Shown piece after piece: positions 11,600 through 23,599 of a stretch of 64,000 nt of DNA. The number at the start of each line of letters is the position of its first letter. Within the stretch, counting starts at the first letter, position 1. The notes beneath the pieces are model-generated. The model saw nothing but the letters and a program-made list of their open reading frames with translations, was not told the origin of the DNA and made no database searches. A program made the position numbers and the translations under genes. The stretch lies in contig JAXRKP010000922.1 of assembly GCA_037039925.1 (NCBI GenBank), positions 1 through 64,000 on the forward strand, written 5' to 3'. This DNA comes from Doris montereyensis (lineage: Eukaryota > Mollusca > Gastropoda > Nudibranchia > Dorididae).

Positions 11600-12790
11600 A
11601 TCGAGGTGAGAGTCACTACTGGAACCCTTATCGAGTGAGTCACTACTGAACCTTATCAAGGTGAGAGTCACTAATAAACCCTTATCGAGGTGAGAGTCAC
11701 TACTGAACCCTTATCGAGGTGAGATTGACATCACGAACAATAAACTATCGAGGTGAGAGTCACTCAACGAACCCTTATCGAGGTGAGACACATTGAACTT
11801 ATCGAGGTGAGAGACACTACGAACCGAGGTGAGAGACACTACTGAACCCTTATCGAGGTGAGAGTCACTAATGAACCCTTATCGAGGTGAGAGACACTCA
11901 ATGAACCCTTATCGAGGTGAGAGACACTACTGAACCCTTATCCAGGTGAGAGTCACTACTGAACTTTATCGAGGCGAGATGCACTACCGAACCCTTTATC
12001 AAGGTGAGAGTCACACGGAACCTATCAAGGTGAGAGTCACTACTGAACCCTTATCGAGGTGAGAGTCACTACTGAACCTTTTTATCGAGGCGAGAGTCAC
12101 CACGGAACCTTTATCGAGGTGAGAGTCAATTACTGAACTCTTTATCCAGAGGAGAGACATCACGAACTTTTATCGAGGTGAGAGTCACTACTGAATCCAG
12201 GTGAGAGTCACTACTGAACCCTTTATCAGAGTTGGAGAGTCACTACTGAACCTTATCGAGGTGAGAGTCACTACTGAACCTTTATCGAGGTGAGAGTCAC
12301 TACTGAACCTTTATCGAGTTGGAGAGTCACTACTGAACCCTTATCGAGGTGAGAGACACTACTGAACCCTTATCGAGGTGGAGAGTCACTACTGAACCCT
12401 TATCGAGGTGAGAGTCACTACTGAACCCTTTTATCGAGGTGAGAGTCACTACTGAACCTGAACCTTCCTTTTTATCGAGTTGAGAGTCACTACGAAACCT
12501 TTATCGAGGTGAGAGACACTACTGAACCCTTTTTATCAAGGTGAGAGTCACTACTGAACCCTTATCGAGGTGAGAGTCACTACTGAACCCTTATCGAGGT
12601 GAGAGTCACTACTGAACCCTTTTTATCGAGGTGAGAGTCACTACGAACCTTTATTTAACCTTATCGAGGTGAGAGTCACTACTGAACCTTTATCGAGGTG
12701 AGAGTCACTACTGAACCTTTATTTAACCCTTTATCGAGGTGGAGAGTCACACTGAACCCTTATCGAGGTGAGAGTCACTACCGAACCCTG
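11600..12790. repeat. 29-bp minisatellite of donor-like units, about 40 copies
   Basis: Units cccttatcgaggtgagagtc + actactgaa. Each contains GAG/GTGAGAG, a near-consensus 5' splice site on the gene strand. Many units have one- or two-base indels (ctttttatc, gagttggag). In the intron between the exons at 10,444 and 14,540. Confidence 0.94.
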
Positions 12791-12924
12791 CAGATGAAAA
12801 ACGAAGACATCAAAAGTATGACAGTGTGCATGTGTGTAACATTTTCAAATCCTTGCTCATGACCTTGGTTATTTGCAGGCTGCAAGATTTGTCTTGACAA
12901 TATTATAAAAATTATAAAATTTTT

Positions 12925-13390
12925 GTAGATGCAATCGTGCAATCTTTTGTAGATGCTTTGAAGTCTGAGATTTTTAAATGCAATCGCAGATTCTTTTGTA
13001 GATGCTTTGAAGTCTGAGATTTTTAAATGCAATCGTATTTTGTAGATGCTTTGAAGTCTGAGATTTTAAAAATGCAATCGGATCTTTTGTAGATGCTTTG
13101 AAGTCTGAGAGATTTAAATGCAATCAGATCTTTTATAGATGCTTGAAGTCTGAGATTTTAAAATGCAATCAGATCTTTTGTAGATGCTTTGAAGTCTGAG
13201 ATTTTAAAATGCAATCATATCTTTTGTAGATGCTTTGAAGTCTGAGATTTTAAATGCAATCGGATCTTTTGTAGATGCTTGAAGTCTGAGATTTTAAAAT
13301 GCAATCGATCTTTTGTAGATGCTTTGAAGTCTGAGATTTTAAAATGCAATCGATCTTTGTAGATGCTTTGAAATCTGAAATTTCAAATAT
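12925..13390. repeat. ~46-bp minisatellite, about 11 copies
   Basis: Units gatcttttgtagatgctttg + aagtctgagattttaaaa + tgcaatc. Length varies between 43 and 47. Confidence 0.93.
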
Positions 13391-13504
13391 TTTTCCAACA
13401 ATTTCATTAGATTTTGAAATCTGAAACAAAGGAGTTTTTGGACTCAAATATTATCTGTCTTTTTCTCATTTGACTTTATTACAGATTTGATTCCATGTGG
13501 GGAG

Positions 13505-13690
13505 TTCTTTCTTTTTTTTTCTTTTTCTTTATCTGCTCTTTTTTCTTTCTTTCTTTCTTTCTTTCTTTCTTTTCTTTCTTTCTTAACTCTTTCATTTTTT
13601 ATGGGCTTAGATCCCAAATGATGTTTTTCTTCTACCCTGTTCTTATTTTCTTTTTCTTTCTTGAAGGTTAAAACTTTTTGCCTCATGTCT
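13505..13690. repeat. Pyrimidine-rich (TTTC)n tract
   Basis: TTTC repeats with interruptions; low-complexity sequence in the intron. Confidence 0.85.
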
Positions 13691-13819
13691 ACTTTCATAT
13701 TTTCTTCCCACTTTATCTGAAGTCTGCTTTTTGGTCTTTATCTGGGGTTTTGGCACTGTATACTGATTAAAACCTTTGCCTTAGTGCTCTTTCATATTTT
13801 TCCCACTTTATCTGGAAGT

Positions 13820-14185
13820 CTTCAACATTTCTTTATTCTCTGACCTATGTACAGATTCAACATTTCTTTTCTTTCTGACCTTATGTACAGCTTCAACATT
13901 TCTTTATTCTCTGACCTTATGTACAGCTTCAACATTTCTTTCTTCTCTGACCTTATGTACAGCTTCAACATCAACATTTCTTTATTCTTGACCTTGAAAA
14001 TAGACCTTTATGTACAGCTTCAACATCTCTTTCTTCGACTCCATGTACAGCTTCAACGTTCTCTTCTTTCTTTCTGACCATGTACAGCTTCAACATCTCT
14101 TTCTTTTCCTGACCTTATGTACAGCTTCAACGTCTCTTTCTTCTTCCTCTGACCTTATACAGCTTCAACATCTCTGTCTTGCCTT
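13820..14185. repeat. 36-bp minisatellite, about 10 copies
   Basis: Units ccttatgtacagcttcaaca + tttctttattctctga; the right half is more degenerate. Confidence 0.92.
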
Positions 14186-14344
14186 TGCTGATCACTTCTT
14201 GACACATGGCCTCAACAGTTGCATGGCGGCCCCTTGGTCCTGCCACGAAACTCAGACAGAACAATTAGATTGAATGTCAATTGCGGGACTTGAGGTCTTG
14301 AAGTCAGTGGGGTCCGATATCGAACGCTTAGCTTTTGCATTAGG

Positions 14345-14490
14345 GTCCGCACAAGATATTGTAACACACATTTCACCACTGGCTCAGATGCAAAATGGGT
14401 ACCAACATTAGAATTTCAAGATATGGAAACTGGGATAAGCTCCAGCTCTATAAGCTGTAATGACCTTTGAAGTAAGTTTACTTTTCCTTT
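14345..14490 (+). mobile_element. SINE-like element, 3' part (family A)
   Basis: Shows caaaatgggtaccaacatta, ggataagctccagctct and gtaatgacctttgaag, in the order seen in the SINE copies at 20,843 and 57,110. It ends about 60 bases before the acceptor of the exon at 14,540. Confidence 0.6.
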
Positions 14491-14539
14491 GAAAAGAGAT
14501 GACACGTAACTCATGTGTCGTCTTTGTAATGTCTTCCAG

Positions 14540-14686
14540 GTTAAAGTTCAGTGTGGTCAGTGAGCCGCCTGGAAAACGCAGTTTGAAGTCGACAGAGTTG
14601 GAGTGTGAGGATGGGGCAATGGCCTACTGTGGACCTTCGTGAAATGCTGCTGAAAGGCACGGATTTGAGGGATGAAAATATTGATG
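14540..14686 (+). CDS. RPGRIP1L: RPGRIP1L exon: C2 domain, third segment (one extra base)
   Basis: The acceptor is gtcttccag. The exon reads LKFSVVSEPPGKRSLKS, then ECEDGAMAY, then after skipping one T (near 14,619) VDLREMLLKGTDLRDENID. This matches vertebrate RPGRIP1L LKFTVVSDP followed by ECEEVGYAYL and the strand and helix after it. The length of 147 is exactly 48 codons plus the two split-codon bases plus one surplus base, so a single-base insertion explains everything. I chose the donor GTGGGT at 14,687 because only it leaves phase 1, needed for the last exon; GTAACC four bases later would give a stop. Confidence 0.87.
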
Positions 14687-15029
14687 GTGGGTAACCTTTT
14701 CATCTTAACTTACTGCAGACCCAGCAGACGTACACATCCGATAGATCGCCACGCGGGCGTCCGATCGAGTTTATTATTTTATTGGTAAAAGCTGTAAGTG
14801 GCTAACAGGAAGCTGCTGTATAATGAAACTTACTTTCATTCTTTGTTTGCAGTATGCTACTTCCCTTTGACCGCAAAGTTGAGTTTCAATACATCATTCA
14901 GATGTTCACTTTCCTTTCAGGATTACAAAGAAAGAAAAAAATGGTCAGGCACATTTTTTAATTTTCTTTTCCTGTAAAATACTTGTTTGTTTAATCGGTA
15001 TAATACAAATACCTGTTTTCAGTTTTTTA

Positions 15030-15470
15030 TACTATATGACATATAAATACCCGTTTTCAGTTTATAATATATGACATATAAATACCTGTTTTCAGTTATA
15101 CTATATGACATATAAATACCTGTTTTCAGTTTATACTATATGACATATAAATACCTGTTTTCAGTTTATAATATATGACATATAAATACCTGTTTTCAGT
15201 TTATACTATATGACATATAAATACCTGTTTTCAGTTTTTTGACATATAAATACCTGTTTTCAGTTTATACTACATGACATACAAATACCTGTTTTCAGTT
15301 TATACTATATGACATATAAATACCTGTTTTCAGTTTATACTACATGACATATAAATACCTGTTTTCAGTTTATACTAAATACCTGTTTTCAGACATGACA
15401 TATAAATACCTGTTTTCAGTTTATACTATATGACATATAAATACATATAAATACATGTTTTCAGTTTATA
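15030..15470. repeat. 35-bp minisatellite of acceptor-like units, about 13 copies
   Basis: Units gacatataaatacctgtttt + cag + tttatactatat. Each contains ctgttttcag, a strong 3' splice-site consensus on the gene strand. Between the exons at 14,686 and 20,241. Confidence 0.94.
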
Positions 15471-16454
15471 ATTGACCAGGTGTCCAAGGTATGATGTATG
15501 GTCACCACTATCTAACGTTATTGTTGTCGCTAATGCCAGTTTGTTGTGAGTGGATGTGTACAATGAAAACAAAAATTCTGCATATTTTCATGTAATTCAA
15601 ATAATTACAGACAATCCAGTTGTAATCAAGGCTAATTTTTTCAATTACTAATGGTATCCAGAAAGACAAAGCACTGAACATGCGGTAGAAAAAAATGAGT
15701 TGGAATTTCTTTAAAAATAAAGACAGTGATATTTTTAAATTGTTTAGAATTGAGTGACTCCTTGGGTCAACAGCCATTCCAATATGGCGTCCTAGGCCTG
15801 GGAAAGCCTTGTGAATTTCTCCATTGCTCATGATGATGGCTTACTGATCACAGTCTCGGGCTCAAAACTGATCAGTCTCGGGCGTTGATCACTGATCATA
15901 GCATACAGAAAATTCATCCATAGTCTCCGGCTACATCTATAATCTCAGTTTTAAATAAAATTGCAACATCGATACTCTCCTAGAATCAAGAAAATGTATC
16001 TGTCGATACCTTCAACACACCAATCTGCAATTACATCACACTCACAGTCATTCTAATCCCAAACTGAAAGTAAAAGAGCTGCCACCGATAATTTGAAAAA
16101 AGACTTGGAATTTCTAGCTTGACCAAAACAAGATGATATAAGACGGGAAGGGGTTTTAGATCTAGTGTTAGTAGGATAGAGAGGCGGGGAGAGAGCGGGT
16201 TGTGAGGGGCGAAGGTGACATCTCCAGAAACCATGGCTCATGCTAGTTGGTCGGTTGGGATGACGGGGAGGGAGAAGAATGTGAAGGGAGGTCTGTCAGG
16301 GTATATGTCAACAATTTATGAAAATAGCTTTGTTCTGAGATGTATGCACCTTTGATAGGAACTATTTCCTGGTCATAACCTCAATATCGGAACCTGAACT
16401 AGCTGTCGTAAGATCGAACAAAATTTATAGTAAGAACTGTACTGGTTTGTGTTA

Positions 16455-17800
16455 TTGACCCTAAATAGATATTCATTTAATAGGCATAAAGGAATTTTAA
16501 TAGGCATAAAAGGAATTTATTTGATAGGCATAAAGGGAATTTATTTAATAGGCATAAAGGAATTTATTTAATAGGCATAAAAGGAATTTATTTAATAGGC
16601 ATAAAGGGAATTAATTTAATAGGCATAAAAGGAATTTATTTAATAGGCATAAAAGGAATTTATTTTAATAGGCATAAAGCATAAAGGGAATTCATTTAAT
16701 AGGCATAAAGGGGAATTTATTTAATAGGCATAAAGGAATTTAGGAATTTATTTAATAGGCATAAAGGGGAATTCATTTAATAGGCACCAAAAGGAATTTA
16801 TTTAAGAGGGGGGATTTATTTAATAGGCATAAAGGAATTTATTTATAAAGGAATTCATTTAATAGGATAAAAGGAATTTATTTAATAGGCATAAAGGGAA
16901 TTTCTTTAATAGGAATTTATTTAATAGGCATAAAAGGAATTTATTTAATAGGCATAAAGGGAATTCATTTAATAGGCATAAAAGGAATTTATTTCATGCA
17001 TAGTTGGAATTTATTTAATAGACATAAAGGGAATTTATTTAATAGGCATAAAGGGAATTTATTTAATAGGCATAAAGGAATTTATTTAATAGGCATAAAC
17101 AATTTATTTAAAATAAAGGGAATTTATTTAGATAAAGGGAATTTATTTAATAGGATAAAGGAACTATTTCCCTAGGCATCAAAGGAATTTATTTAATAGG
17201 AACCTGAATTTATTTAATAGGCATAAAGGAATTTATTTAATAGGCATAAAAGGAATTTATTTAATAGGCATAAAAGGGAATTTATTTAATAGGCATAAAG
17301 GGAATTCATTTAATAGGCATAAAGGGAATTTATTTAATAGGCATAAAGGGAATTTATTTAATAGGCATAAAGGGAATTTATTTAATAGGCATAAAGGGAA
17401 TTTATTTAATAGGCATAAAAGGAATTTATTTAATAGGCATAAAGGAATTTATTTAATAGGCATAAAGGGAATTTATTTAATAGGCATAAAAGGAATTTAT
17501 TTAATAGGCATAAAGGGAATTTATTTAATAGGCATAGGGCATTTAATAGGCATAAAGGGAATTTATTTAATAGGCATAAACGGATTTATTTAATAGGCAT
17601 TTATTTAATAGGCATAAAGGGAATTTATTTAATAGGCATAAAAGGAAATTTAATAGGTATAAAGGGGAATTTATTTAATAGGCATAAAGGGAATTCATTT
17701 AATAGGCATAAAAGGAATTTATTTAATAGGCATAAAGGAATTTATTTAATAGGCATAAAAGGGAATTTATTTAATAGGCATAAAGGGAAATTTAGGAAGG
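16455..17800. repeat. 24-bp minisatellite, about 55 copies
   Basis: Units aataggcataaagggaattt + attt, with run-length variation at aaa/ggg. Contains several broken units and a degenerate tail to about 17,990. Confidence 0.95.
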
Positions 17801-18189
17801 AACACAAATACATTGATCGTGTTTTCACACTATAAGTTTAGGCCTGTGGATTATTTCTGACAAAGGGTAAGATTAAAGCAAGAATTTAGAAAAACATTCA
17901 AAATAGGCTACTTTGTCTAAAAAGGATAAAAGAATTTATTTAAAGGCATAAAGGGATTGCCCACCTATTTAATAAAAAGGGAACTAAACCAAAACATTGA
18001 AGAAAGAGCAAATTGAGTTTTCCGAATGGATCATTTTGCCCTGACAAAGGTAAGATTCGTCTGGAGAGAATGGCTAGAAAAATAATCAAAAATCAAAAGG
18101 CTACTTTGCCATAAAGAGAAAAGAAAAACAACACAGGACCAAAAAAGAACTAAACCAAAACCAAAGAAAGAAAGCAAATCCATTCCCCA

Positions 18190-18470
18190 TGCAGTTTGTC
18201 AAGACGATCACTATGACTATGACAGGCTTTGCCCTGACTCCTTTGACCCACATTCTCGTCTCACAGTGACCATAAGCAGTTTGCATCAAGACGATCACTG
18301 TGACTGATGACAGGCCTTGCCTTGACTTCTTTTGACCCACATTCTCGTCTCACAGTGACCATAAGCAGTTTGCATCAAGACGATCACTATGAGTATGACA
18401 GGCTTTGCCCTTGGCTTCTTTTGACCTACATTTCGTCTCGTAGTGACCGTAAGCAGTTTTTGCACCAAGA
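18190..18470. repeat. ~88-bp tandem repeat, about 3 copies
   Basis: The landmarks cagtttgcatcaagacgatc, gacaggctttgcc and cacattctcgtctcacagtg recur at about 88-base steps. Confidence 0.88.
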
Positions 18471-18684
18471 CGATGATCATGGTCATAGCTCTGAGCTGAT
18501 CACAGTGATCAAGGTCCCTTGATTGCCCGCTGCTCATGATCAACGGGAAAGTGATCAGTGCTTAGGCTTTTGCATTCTCATTGAATAATGTTTATCTTTG
18601 TTTGAGTTTGGGTGGGGTTTGTTTTTGTTGTTTCTTTTGTTTGGGGTGGTTTTAGGGGCGGGAGAGATGCTTCTTTTTTCTCTT

Positions 18685-18895
18685 CTTCCTTTTAATGATG
18701 GATGGGATGGGTCCTTTTTCTTCCTTTTAATGATGGATGGATGGGTCCTTTTTTTTCCTTTTAATGATGGATGGACAGGTCCTTTTTTTCCTTTAATGAT
18801 GGATGGAACGGGTCCTTTTTTCTTCCTTTTAATGATGGATGGGACGGGTCCTTTTTTTCTTCTTTGAATGATGGTAGAACAGGTCCTTTTTTTCC
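18685..18895. repeat. ~36-bp minisatellite, 6 copies
   Basis: Units aatgatggatgggacgggtc + ctttttttcttcctttt. Confidence 0.9.
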
Positions 18896-19344
18896 CGTTC
18901 AAAACAGTGGTGCCAAAAAGTATAAGAAGAAAGATAAGGAGAGTAAGGAAGTCTTTCCTCTGACGGCTTACCTGAAGTCCATCTGAACTTGCACCTGCAG
19001 GTTTGCATGACCCCACCTGCTATCTAGTGCACCATGTATGTGCTGTACCCATTAGTGCGTTGGGCATTGGAGTCTCTGACAAAGGATTGTCTATCTAACT
19101 TGATTTCACGGGTTGTCTTGTTTTGAATTTGTTGTTTTGGGGGAGGGGGTGAGTGGGTTGATGGCCATGTTCCAGTGAGATGAATGCCAGAAAGATTTAA
19201 TTTAACAAAGACTTCACCATTAATTATCAAGAATGTTCTAGAACAGGCAGTAGGCAAGGCCAAGACATGTTTTCCAGCTAGATTATCAAGATCAAACTAG
19301 GCCAACCGTCTTACTGTTGTAGCACACACGAGATCCATAGAAAC

Positions 19345-19430
19345 ACAGCGAAACCTCTCTAATCGGGAAGTCTTGGTTGATTGTGACATTGTCCCCATTA
19401 GTTAGGTTTCCCGATTCCCCCGGCTTATCG

Positions 19431-19433
<3 letters not shown>
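19345..19433. mobile_element. Terminus of a pogo-like inverted-repeat element
   Basis: gcgaaacctctctaatcggg and tttcccgattcccccggctt match the ends of the element at 32,490-32,956. Only one end is present, followed by an AAT microsatellite. Confidence 0.45.

Positions 19434-19506
<73 letters not shown>
19434..19506. repeat. (AAT)n microsatellite
   Basis: About 24 uninterrupted AAT units. Confidence 0.97.
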
Positions 19507-19507
<1 letters not shown>

Positions 19508-19829
19508 GGATAAGGATAATAGTTTATTGATCCAAAGAAGGGCATTACATTCTGTTCCTCAAACAAAGGTTAGAGAGATTGCACTGTACAGCCATGACAC
19601 TGGAACATGGGCTCTCAAGGTTTTGCCATGTATTCGCCACATCTTCAGTTATAACGAGCAGTAGAGTTACATGTCTGATGATAATCTTTACTGTCAAAGT
19701 CAAAGTGGGAGTACAAAGTGCGCCTTGGGGCAATGGCCACCAATCAGAGACAACAGTTGAATACCTTATACATGTATATGTATATTATAAGCATGCCCGT
19801 AACTGATGTTGGATTATAAATTCTCTTTA

Positions 19830-20170
19830 TTATAAAGCTGGTTCTCTTCAACTTTAACTCAGAAACCACTATATCGGTTACGGGTGCTATCAAGTACGAT
19901 TATTAGATCAAATTAGTATTCGATACTGAAGTTGTGCGGGCGTTTCCGCCCTTTTTTATTGTAATGACTGGAAATTGAGAAATTACATCTAATAGTAATA
20001 AAAAAACTTTCATCGATCGCAGATTGCAGACAAAACAATGTTTTTCCAATCAATTAAACAAAATTATTGGACCTAAGAGTTTATTCGCTCAGAACCTAAA
20101 GCAGGTTATTTGAAATCTACATGCGAAATATGGAGGTCGTGAGTGCAGTGATCCCTGTGTGTACAGAGGT
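19830..20170 (-). repeat. Dispersed repeat, inverted partner at 30,815-31,050
   Basis: The reverse complement contains acctccatatttcgcatgta, gatttcaaataacctgct and aataaactctta, matching 30,870-30,930 (acctccatatttcgcgtgtg, gatttcaaatagcctgct, aataaactcttgg). It ends 70 bases before the last RPGRIP1L exon. Class not identified; a Helitron-like or MITE origin is possible. Confidence 0.65.
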
Positions 20171-20240
20171 CAAAGTTAGAGAATGCCAGCTTCACATACA
20201 CATACACAGATGGCAACCTTACCTTTTTTATTCCATACAG

Positions 20241-20353
20241 TTTTAGACCCTGAGGACGAGACAAAGGTCATAGGTCAGCTCATGGTGACTGTGGAGTGTG
20301 TTGATGTGCTCAAGGCGGTGGAGAGTGAAATGCAAGTGGATGGGACATACTAG
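20241..20353 (+). CDS. RPGRIP1L: RPGRIP1L terminal coding exon with stop codon
   Basis: After the acceptor attccatacag, and using one base from the previous exon, the 38 codons read VLDPEDETKVIGQLMVTVEC, VDVLKAVESEM and QVDGTY, then TAG at 20,351. Vertebrate RPGRIP1L ends with VSPEDLATPIGRLKVSLQ, a run of small residues and AIYKEMTEDLFS, so both the motif order and the distance to the C-terminus agree. This is the last strand and helix of the RPGR-interacting C2 domain. The gene ends here. AATAAA-type signals lie downstream, for example near 21,452, but I cannot tell which is used. Confidence 0.86.
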
Positions 20354-20361
20354 ATACCATC

Positions 20362-20435
20362 AGGCAGGTCGGTACTAGGTACCACCAGGTCGGTACTAGG
20401 TACCACCAGGCAGGTCGGTACTAGGTACTAGGTAC
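20362..20435. repeat. Short tandem repeat directly after the RPGRIP1L stop codon
   Basis: Three copies of caggtcggtactaggtacca-type units begin 9 bases after TAG, hence in the predicted 3' UTR. Confidence 0.8.
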
Positions 20436-20574
20436 CAAGTCGACTACGTCACTTTGACTCACCCCCATCCCCACACAATGTTATATTTTGTAGCTGTGGT
20501 GGTGGGGTTTTTTTTTACGTTTCTATTTTCTCCACTTGTCTTTGTAGTCTTTATTTTTATTTTATTTGTTATTT

Positions 20575-20760
20575 TCATATCTTAAGTAGAATGGTATCTT
20601 AAGTTACAAGATTGATTCATATCATAAGTAGAATGGAGAGCTCTGTTTTCAGTATAGTTACAATGTCCTCATTGATTTGTTATTCATATCATAAGTAGAA
20701 TGGTGAGAGCTCTGTTTTCAGTATAGTTACAATGTCCTCATTGATTTGTTGATGCATGTT
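20575..20760. repeat. ~75-bp repeat, 2-3 copies
   Basis: tcatatcataagtagaatgg, gagctctgttttcagtatag and ttacaatgtcctcattgatt recur at about 75-base spacing, within the likely 3' UTR or flank of RPGRIP1L. Confidence 0.8.
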
Positions 20761-20842
20761 TTAGCTGGAGAGAGATGGCTATCAATTATATATTATTATA
20801 ACGTATCAATTAAGTTGTTTAGTACATTTATGAAAAATGGGA

Positions 20843-21235
20843 CATCGGTGGCTATGTGGTTAACCTGACATATTTGGGATAATGAGGTCCCAGGTTCGAA
20901 TCCTAACAAATCAAGCCCCAACGTTGTGTTCCTTGGGTAAGGCACTTACCACGCATTTTCCCCTCTCAATGCTTTTCCCCTCTCAACGCTTTTCCCCTCT
21001 CAACGCTTTTCCCTCTCAACGCTTTTCCCCTCTCAACGCTTTTTCCCTCTCAACGCGGTGAAAATGGGTACAAGTACAAGCACTAGCTTGGCAAAAAAAG
21101 ACTTGCGTCAGAATAGCGTCCTGTCGAGGAGGTGATTATAATCACCAGTTCTACTTCACGTTACAGAAACTGGGATAAGCTCCGGCTCTGTGGGTCGTGA
21201 TGGCCTTGAACTTGAAGAAACTTTACTTTACATTT
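20843..21235 (+). mobile_element. tRNA-derived SINE (family A), nearly complete
   Basis: The head has a box-A-like tggctatgtgg and a box-B-like aggttcgaatcct, the two RNA polymerase III promoter boxes. Then follow ttgtgttccttgggtaaggc, an internal expansion of ctctcaacgcttttcccc (six copies, 20,960-21,055), aaaatgggtacaagtaca and ggataagctccggctctg. Related copies lie at 57,110 (full), 2,560 and 14,345 (3' parts). Confidence 0.8.
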
Positions 21236-21554
21236 ATAAAAATGCTCCTCTAGGGAAAAGTTTTATTTCCATTGGATGACGTTGATAATGTGGGACTGTG
21301 ATAATTGTTCTGAGAGAATGTTCCCATGAATCTTATAGTTTTATTTATTTTTTGATTACATAGAAACCTGAATTATATTTGATGTGCATTCATCCTGATT
21401 ATTTATCAAACTTTACACGAATTTCATCAAAATTAATGTCTTGTATCTTTTGTAATAAAGAATAATTACAACTGCCCCATGTCTTTCTACCAAAATGTTT
21501 TCTGCAAGGTGATTTCCTGTGTTGTTTGTTTGGTTCATTTGCTGTGTTGTTTGT

Positions 21555-21700
21555 TTGGGTCATTTGCTGAAGGGAGGTGCTGGTAGGCTCTTCTTCCTTC
21601 CTTTCTTTCACTTTTTCATTTAGCTTTCTTCTTACTGTTTCCTTTTAATTCACCATGAGATCACCGCACATGGTAGAAGGGGTAAACTTCAATGAGAATG
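21555..21700 (+). repeat. Dispersed family B copy
   Basis: tggtaggctcttcttccttc ... tttcactttttcat ... gagatcaccgcacatggtag ... ggggtaaacttcaat, the same string of motifs as at 57,800 and, inverted, at 37,340. Confidence 0.6.
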
Positions 21701-21794
21701 ATTCGTTGTGTTCTTTGTTTTGGGCATTTTGATAGTCTGTTTACTAACAGTAAGTGCTGTAAAATTATGAATAGTTGAGACACAAAAACTTAAA

Positions 21795-22090
21795 ATGCCG
21801 CTAAGGATCAAAAGAAAATGCCGCTAAGGATCACAGGAAAATGTCGCAAAGGATCAAAGGAAAATGTCGCTAAGGATCAAAGGGAAATGCCACTAAGGAT
21901 CAAAGGAAAATGCCACTAAGGATCAAAGGAAAATGCCACTAAGGATCAAAGGAAAATTCAAAGAAAATGCCGCTAAGGATCACAGGAAAATGTCGCAAAG
22001 GATCAAAGGAAAATGCCACTAAGGATCAAAGGAAAATGCCACTAAGGATCAAAGGAAAATGCCACTAAGGATCAAAGGAAAATGCCACTG
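21795..22090. repeat. 23-bp minisatellite, about 13 copies
   Basis: Units aaaatgccactaaggatcaa + agg, with variants tgtcgcaaagg. Confidence 0.94.
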
Positions 22091-22822
22091 AAGGAAAACT
22101 AGAGACAAAACGGCAGACTGAGCAAAATCGAAAACTAGAGACAAAACGGCAGACTGGACAGAATGGAAAACTAAAGACAAAACTGCAGACTGGACAGAAT
22201 GGAAAACTAAAGACAAAACGGCAGACTGGACAGAATGGAAAACTAGAGACAAAACGGCAGACTGAGCAGAATGGAAAACTAGAGACAAAACGGCAGACTG
22301 GACAGAATGGAAAACTAGAGACAAAACGGCAGACTGAGCAGAATGGAAAACTAGAGACAAAACGGCAGACTGGACAGAATGGAAAACTAGAGACAAAACG
22401 GCAGACTGGACAGAATGGAAAACTAAAGACAAAACGGCAGACTGGACAGAATGGAAAACTAGGGACAAAACGGCAGACTGAGCAGAATGGAAAACTAGAG
22501 ACAAAACGGCAGACTGAGCAGAATGGAAAACTAGAGACAAAACGGCAGACTGAGCAGAATGGAAAACTAGAGACAAAACGGCAGACTGACAGAATGGAAA
22601 ACTAAAGACAAAACGGCAGACTGGACAGAATGGAAAACTAGGGACAAAACGGCAGACTGAGTAGAATGGAAAACTAGAGACAAAACGGCAGACTGAGCAG
22701 AATGGAAAACTAGAGACAAAACGGCAGACTGAGCAGAATGGAAAACTAGAGACAAAACGGCAGACTGACAGAATGGAAAACTAAAGACAAAACGGCAGAC
22801 TGGACAGAATGGAAAACAAATG
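22088..22822. repeat. 36-bp minisatellite, about 20 copies
   Basis: Units aaactagagacaaaacggca + gactgagcagaatgga, with ggacagaatgg as the main variant. Open on the minus strand as repeated LSLVFHSAQSAV; not coding. Confidence 0.95.
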
Positions 22823-22869
22823 AGAAATAAATCCAGTGCAGAAAATCTTTGATTTTTTTAAAGATGTTT

Positions 22870-23148
22870 TCGGGAAAATAGTTTTAGAACTTGCACAGTA
22901 GTTGGCAGACAAACTTGAGAAAATAGTTTGAGAACTTGCACAATAGCTGGTAGACAAACTTGAGAAAATAATTTTAGAACTTGCACAGTAATTGGCAGAC
23001 AAACTTGAGAAAATAGTTTTAGAATTTGCACAGTAGTTAGTAGACAAATTTGAGAAAATAATTTGAGAACTTGCACAATAGCTGGTAGACAAACTTGAGA
23101 AAATAATTTGAGAACTTGCACAATAGCTGGTAGACAAACTTGAACTCA
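22870..23148. repeat. 45-bp minisatellite, 6 copies
   Basis: Units gagaaaatagttttagaact + tgcacagtagttggcagaca + aactt. Confidence 0.92.
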
Positions 23149-23164
23149 CAAACTCAAAGACATC

Positions 23165-23590
23165 TTGTCCTTTTAGAACTTGGATTGGCAGACAAACTTG
23201 AAAATCTTTTCCTTTTCCACCTTGGATTGGTTGACAAACTTGAGAAAATAATTTGAGAACTTTCCCCCCTTGGATTGGTTGACAAACTGAATCTTGTCCT
23301 TTTCCCCCTTGGATTGGTTGAGAAAATAAATTTGAGAATCTTGTCCTTTTCCCCCTTGGATTGGTTGACCACTGAATCTTGTCCTTTCCCCCTTGGATTG
23401 GTTGAGAATCTTGTCCTTTTCCCCTTGGATTGGTTGACCTACTGAATCTTGTCCTTTTCCCCCTTGGATTGGTTGACCTACTGACATCTTGTCCTTTTCC
23501 CCCTTGGATTGGTTGACCTACTGAATCTTGTCCTTTTCCCCTTGGATTGGTTGACCTACTTTTACAAATCTTGTCCTTTTTTTACTTGGA
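23165..23590. repeat. ~39-bp minisatellite, about 10 copies
   Basis: Units cttggattggttgacctact + gaatcttgtccttttcccc; many have deletions. Confidence 0.9.
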
Positions 23591-23599
23591 TTGTTCATC

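Noticed and set aside
19936..19960. gggcg-tttc-cgccc followed by T run, like a bacterial terminator
   Set aside because: The context is eukaryotic and lies inside a dispersed repeat; the hairpin is more likely part of the element.
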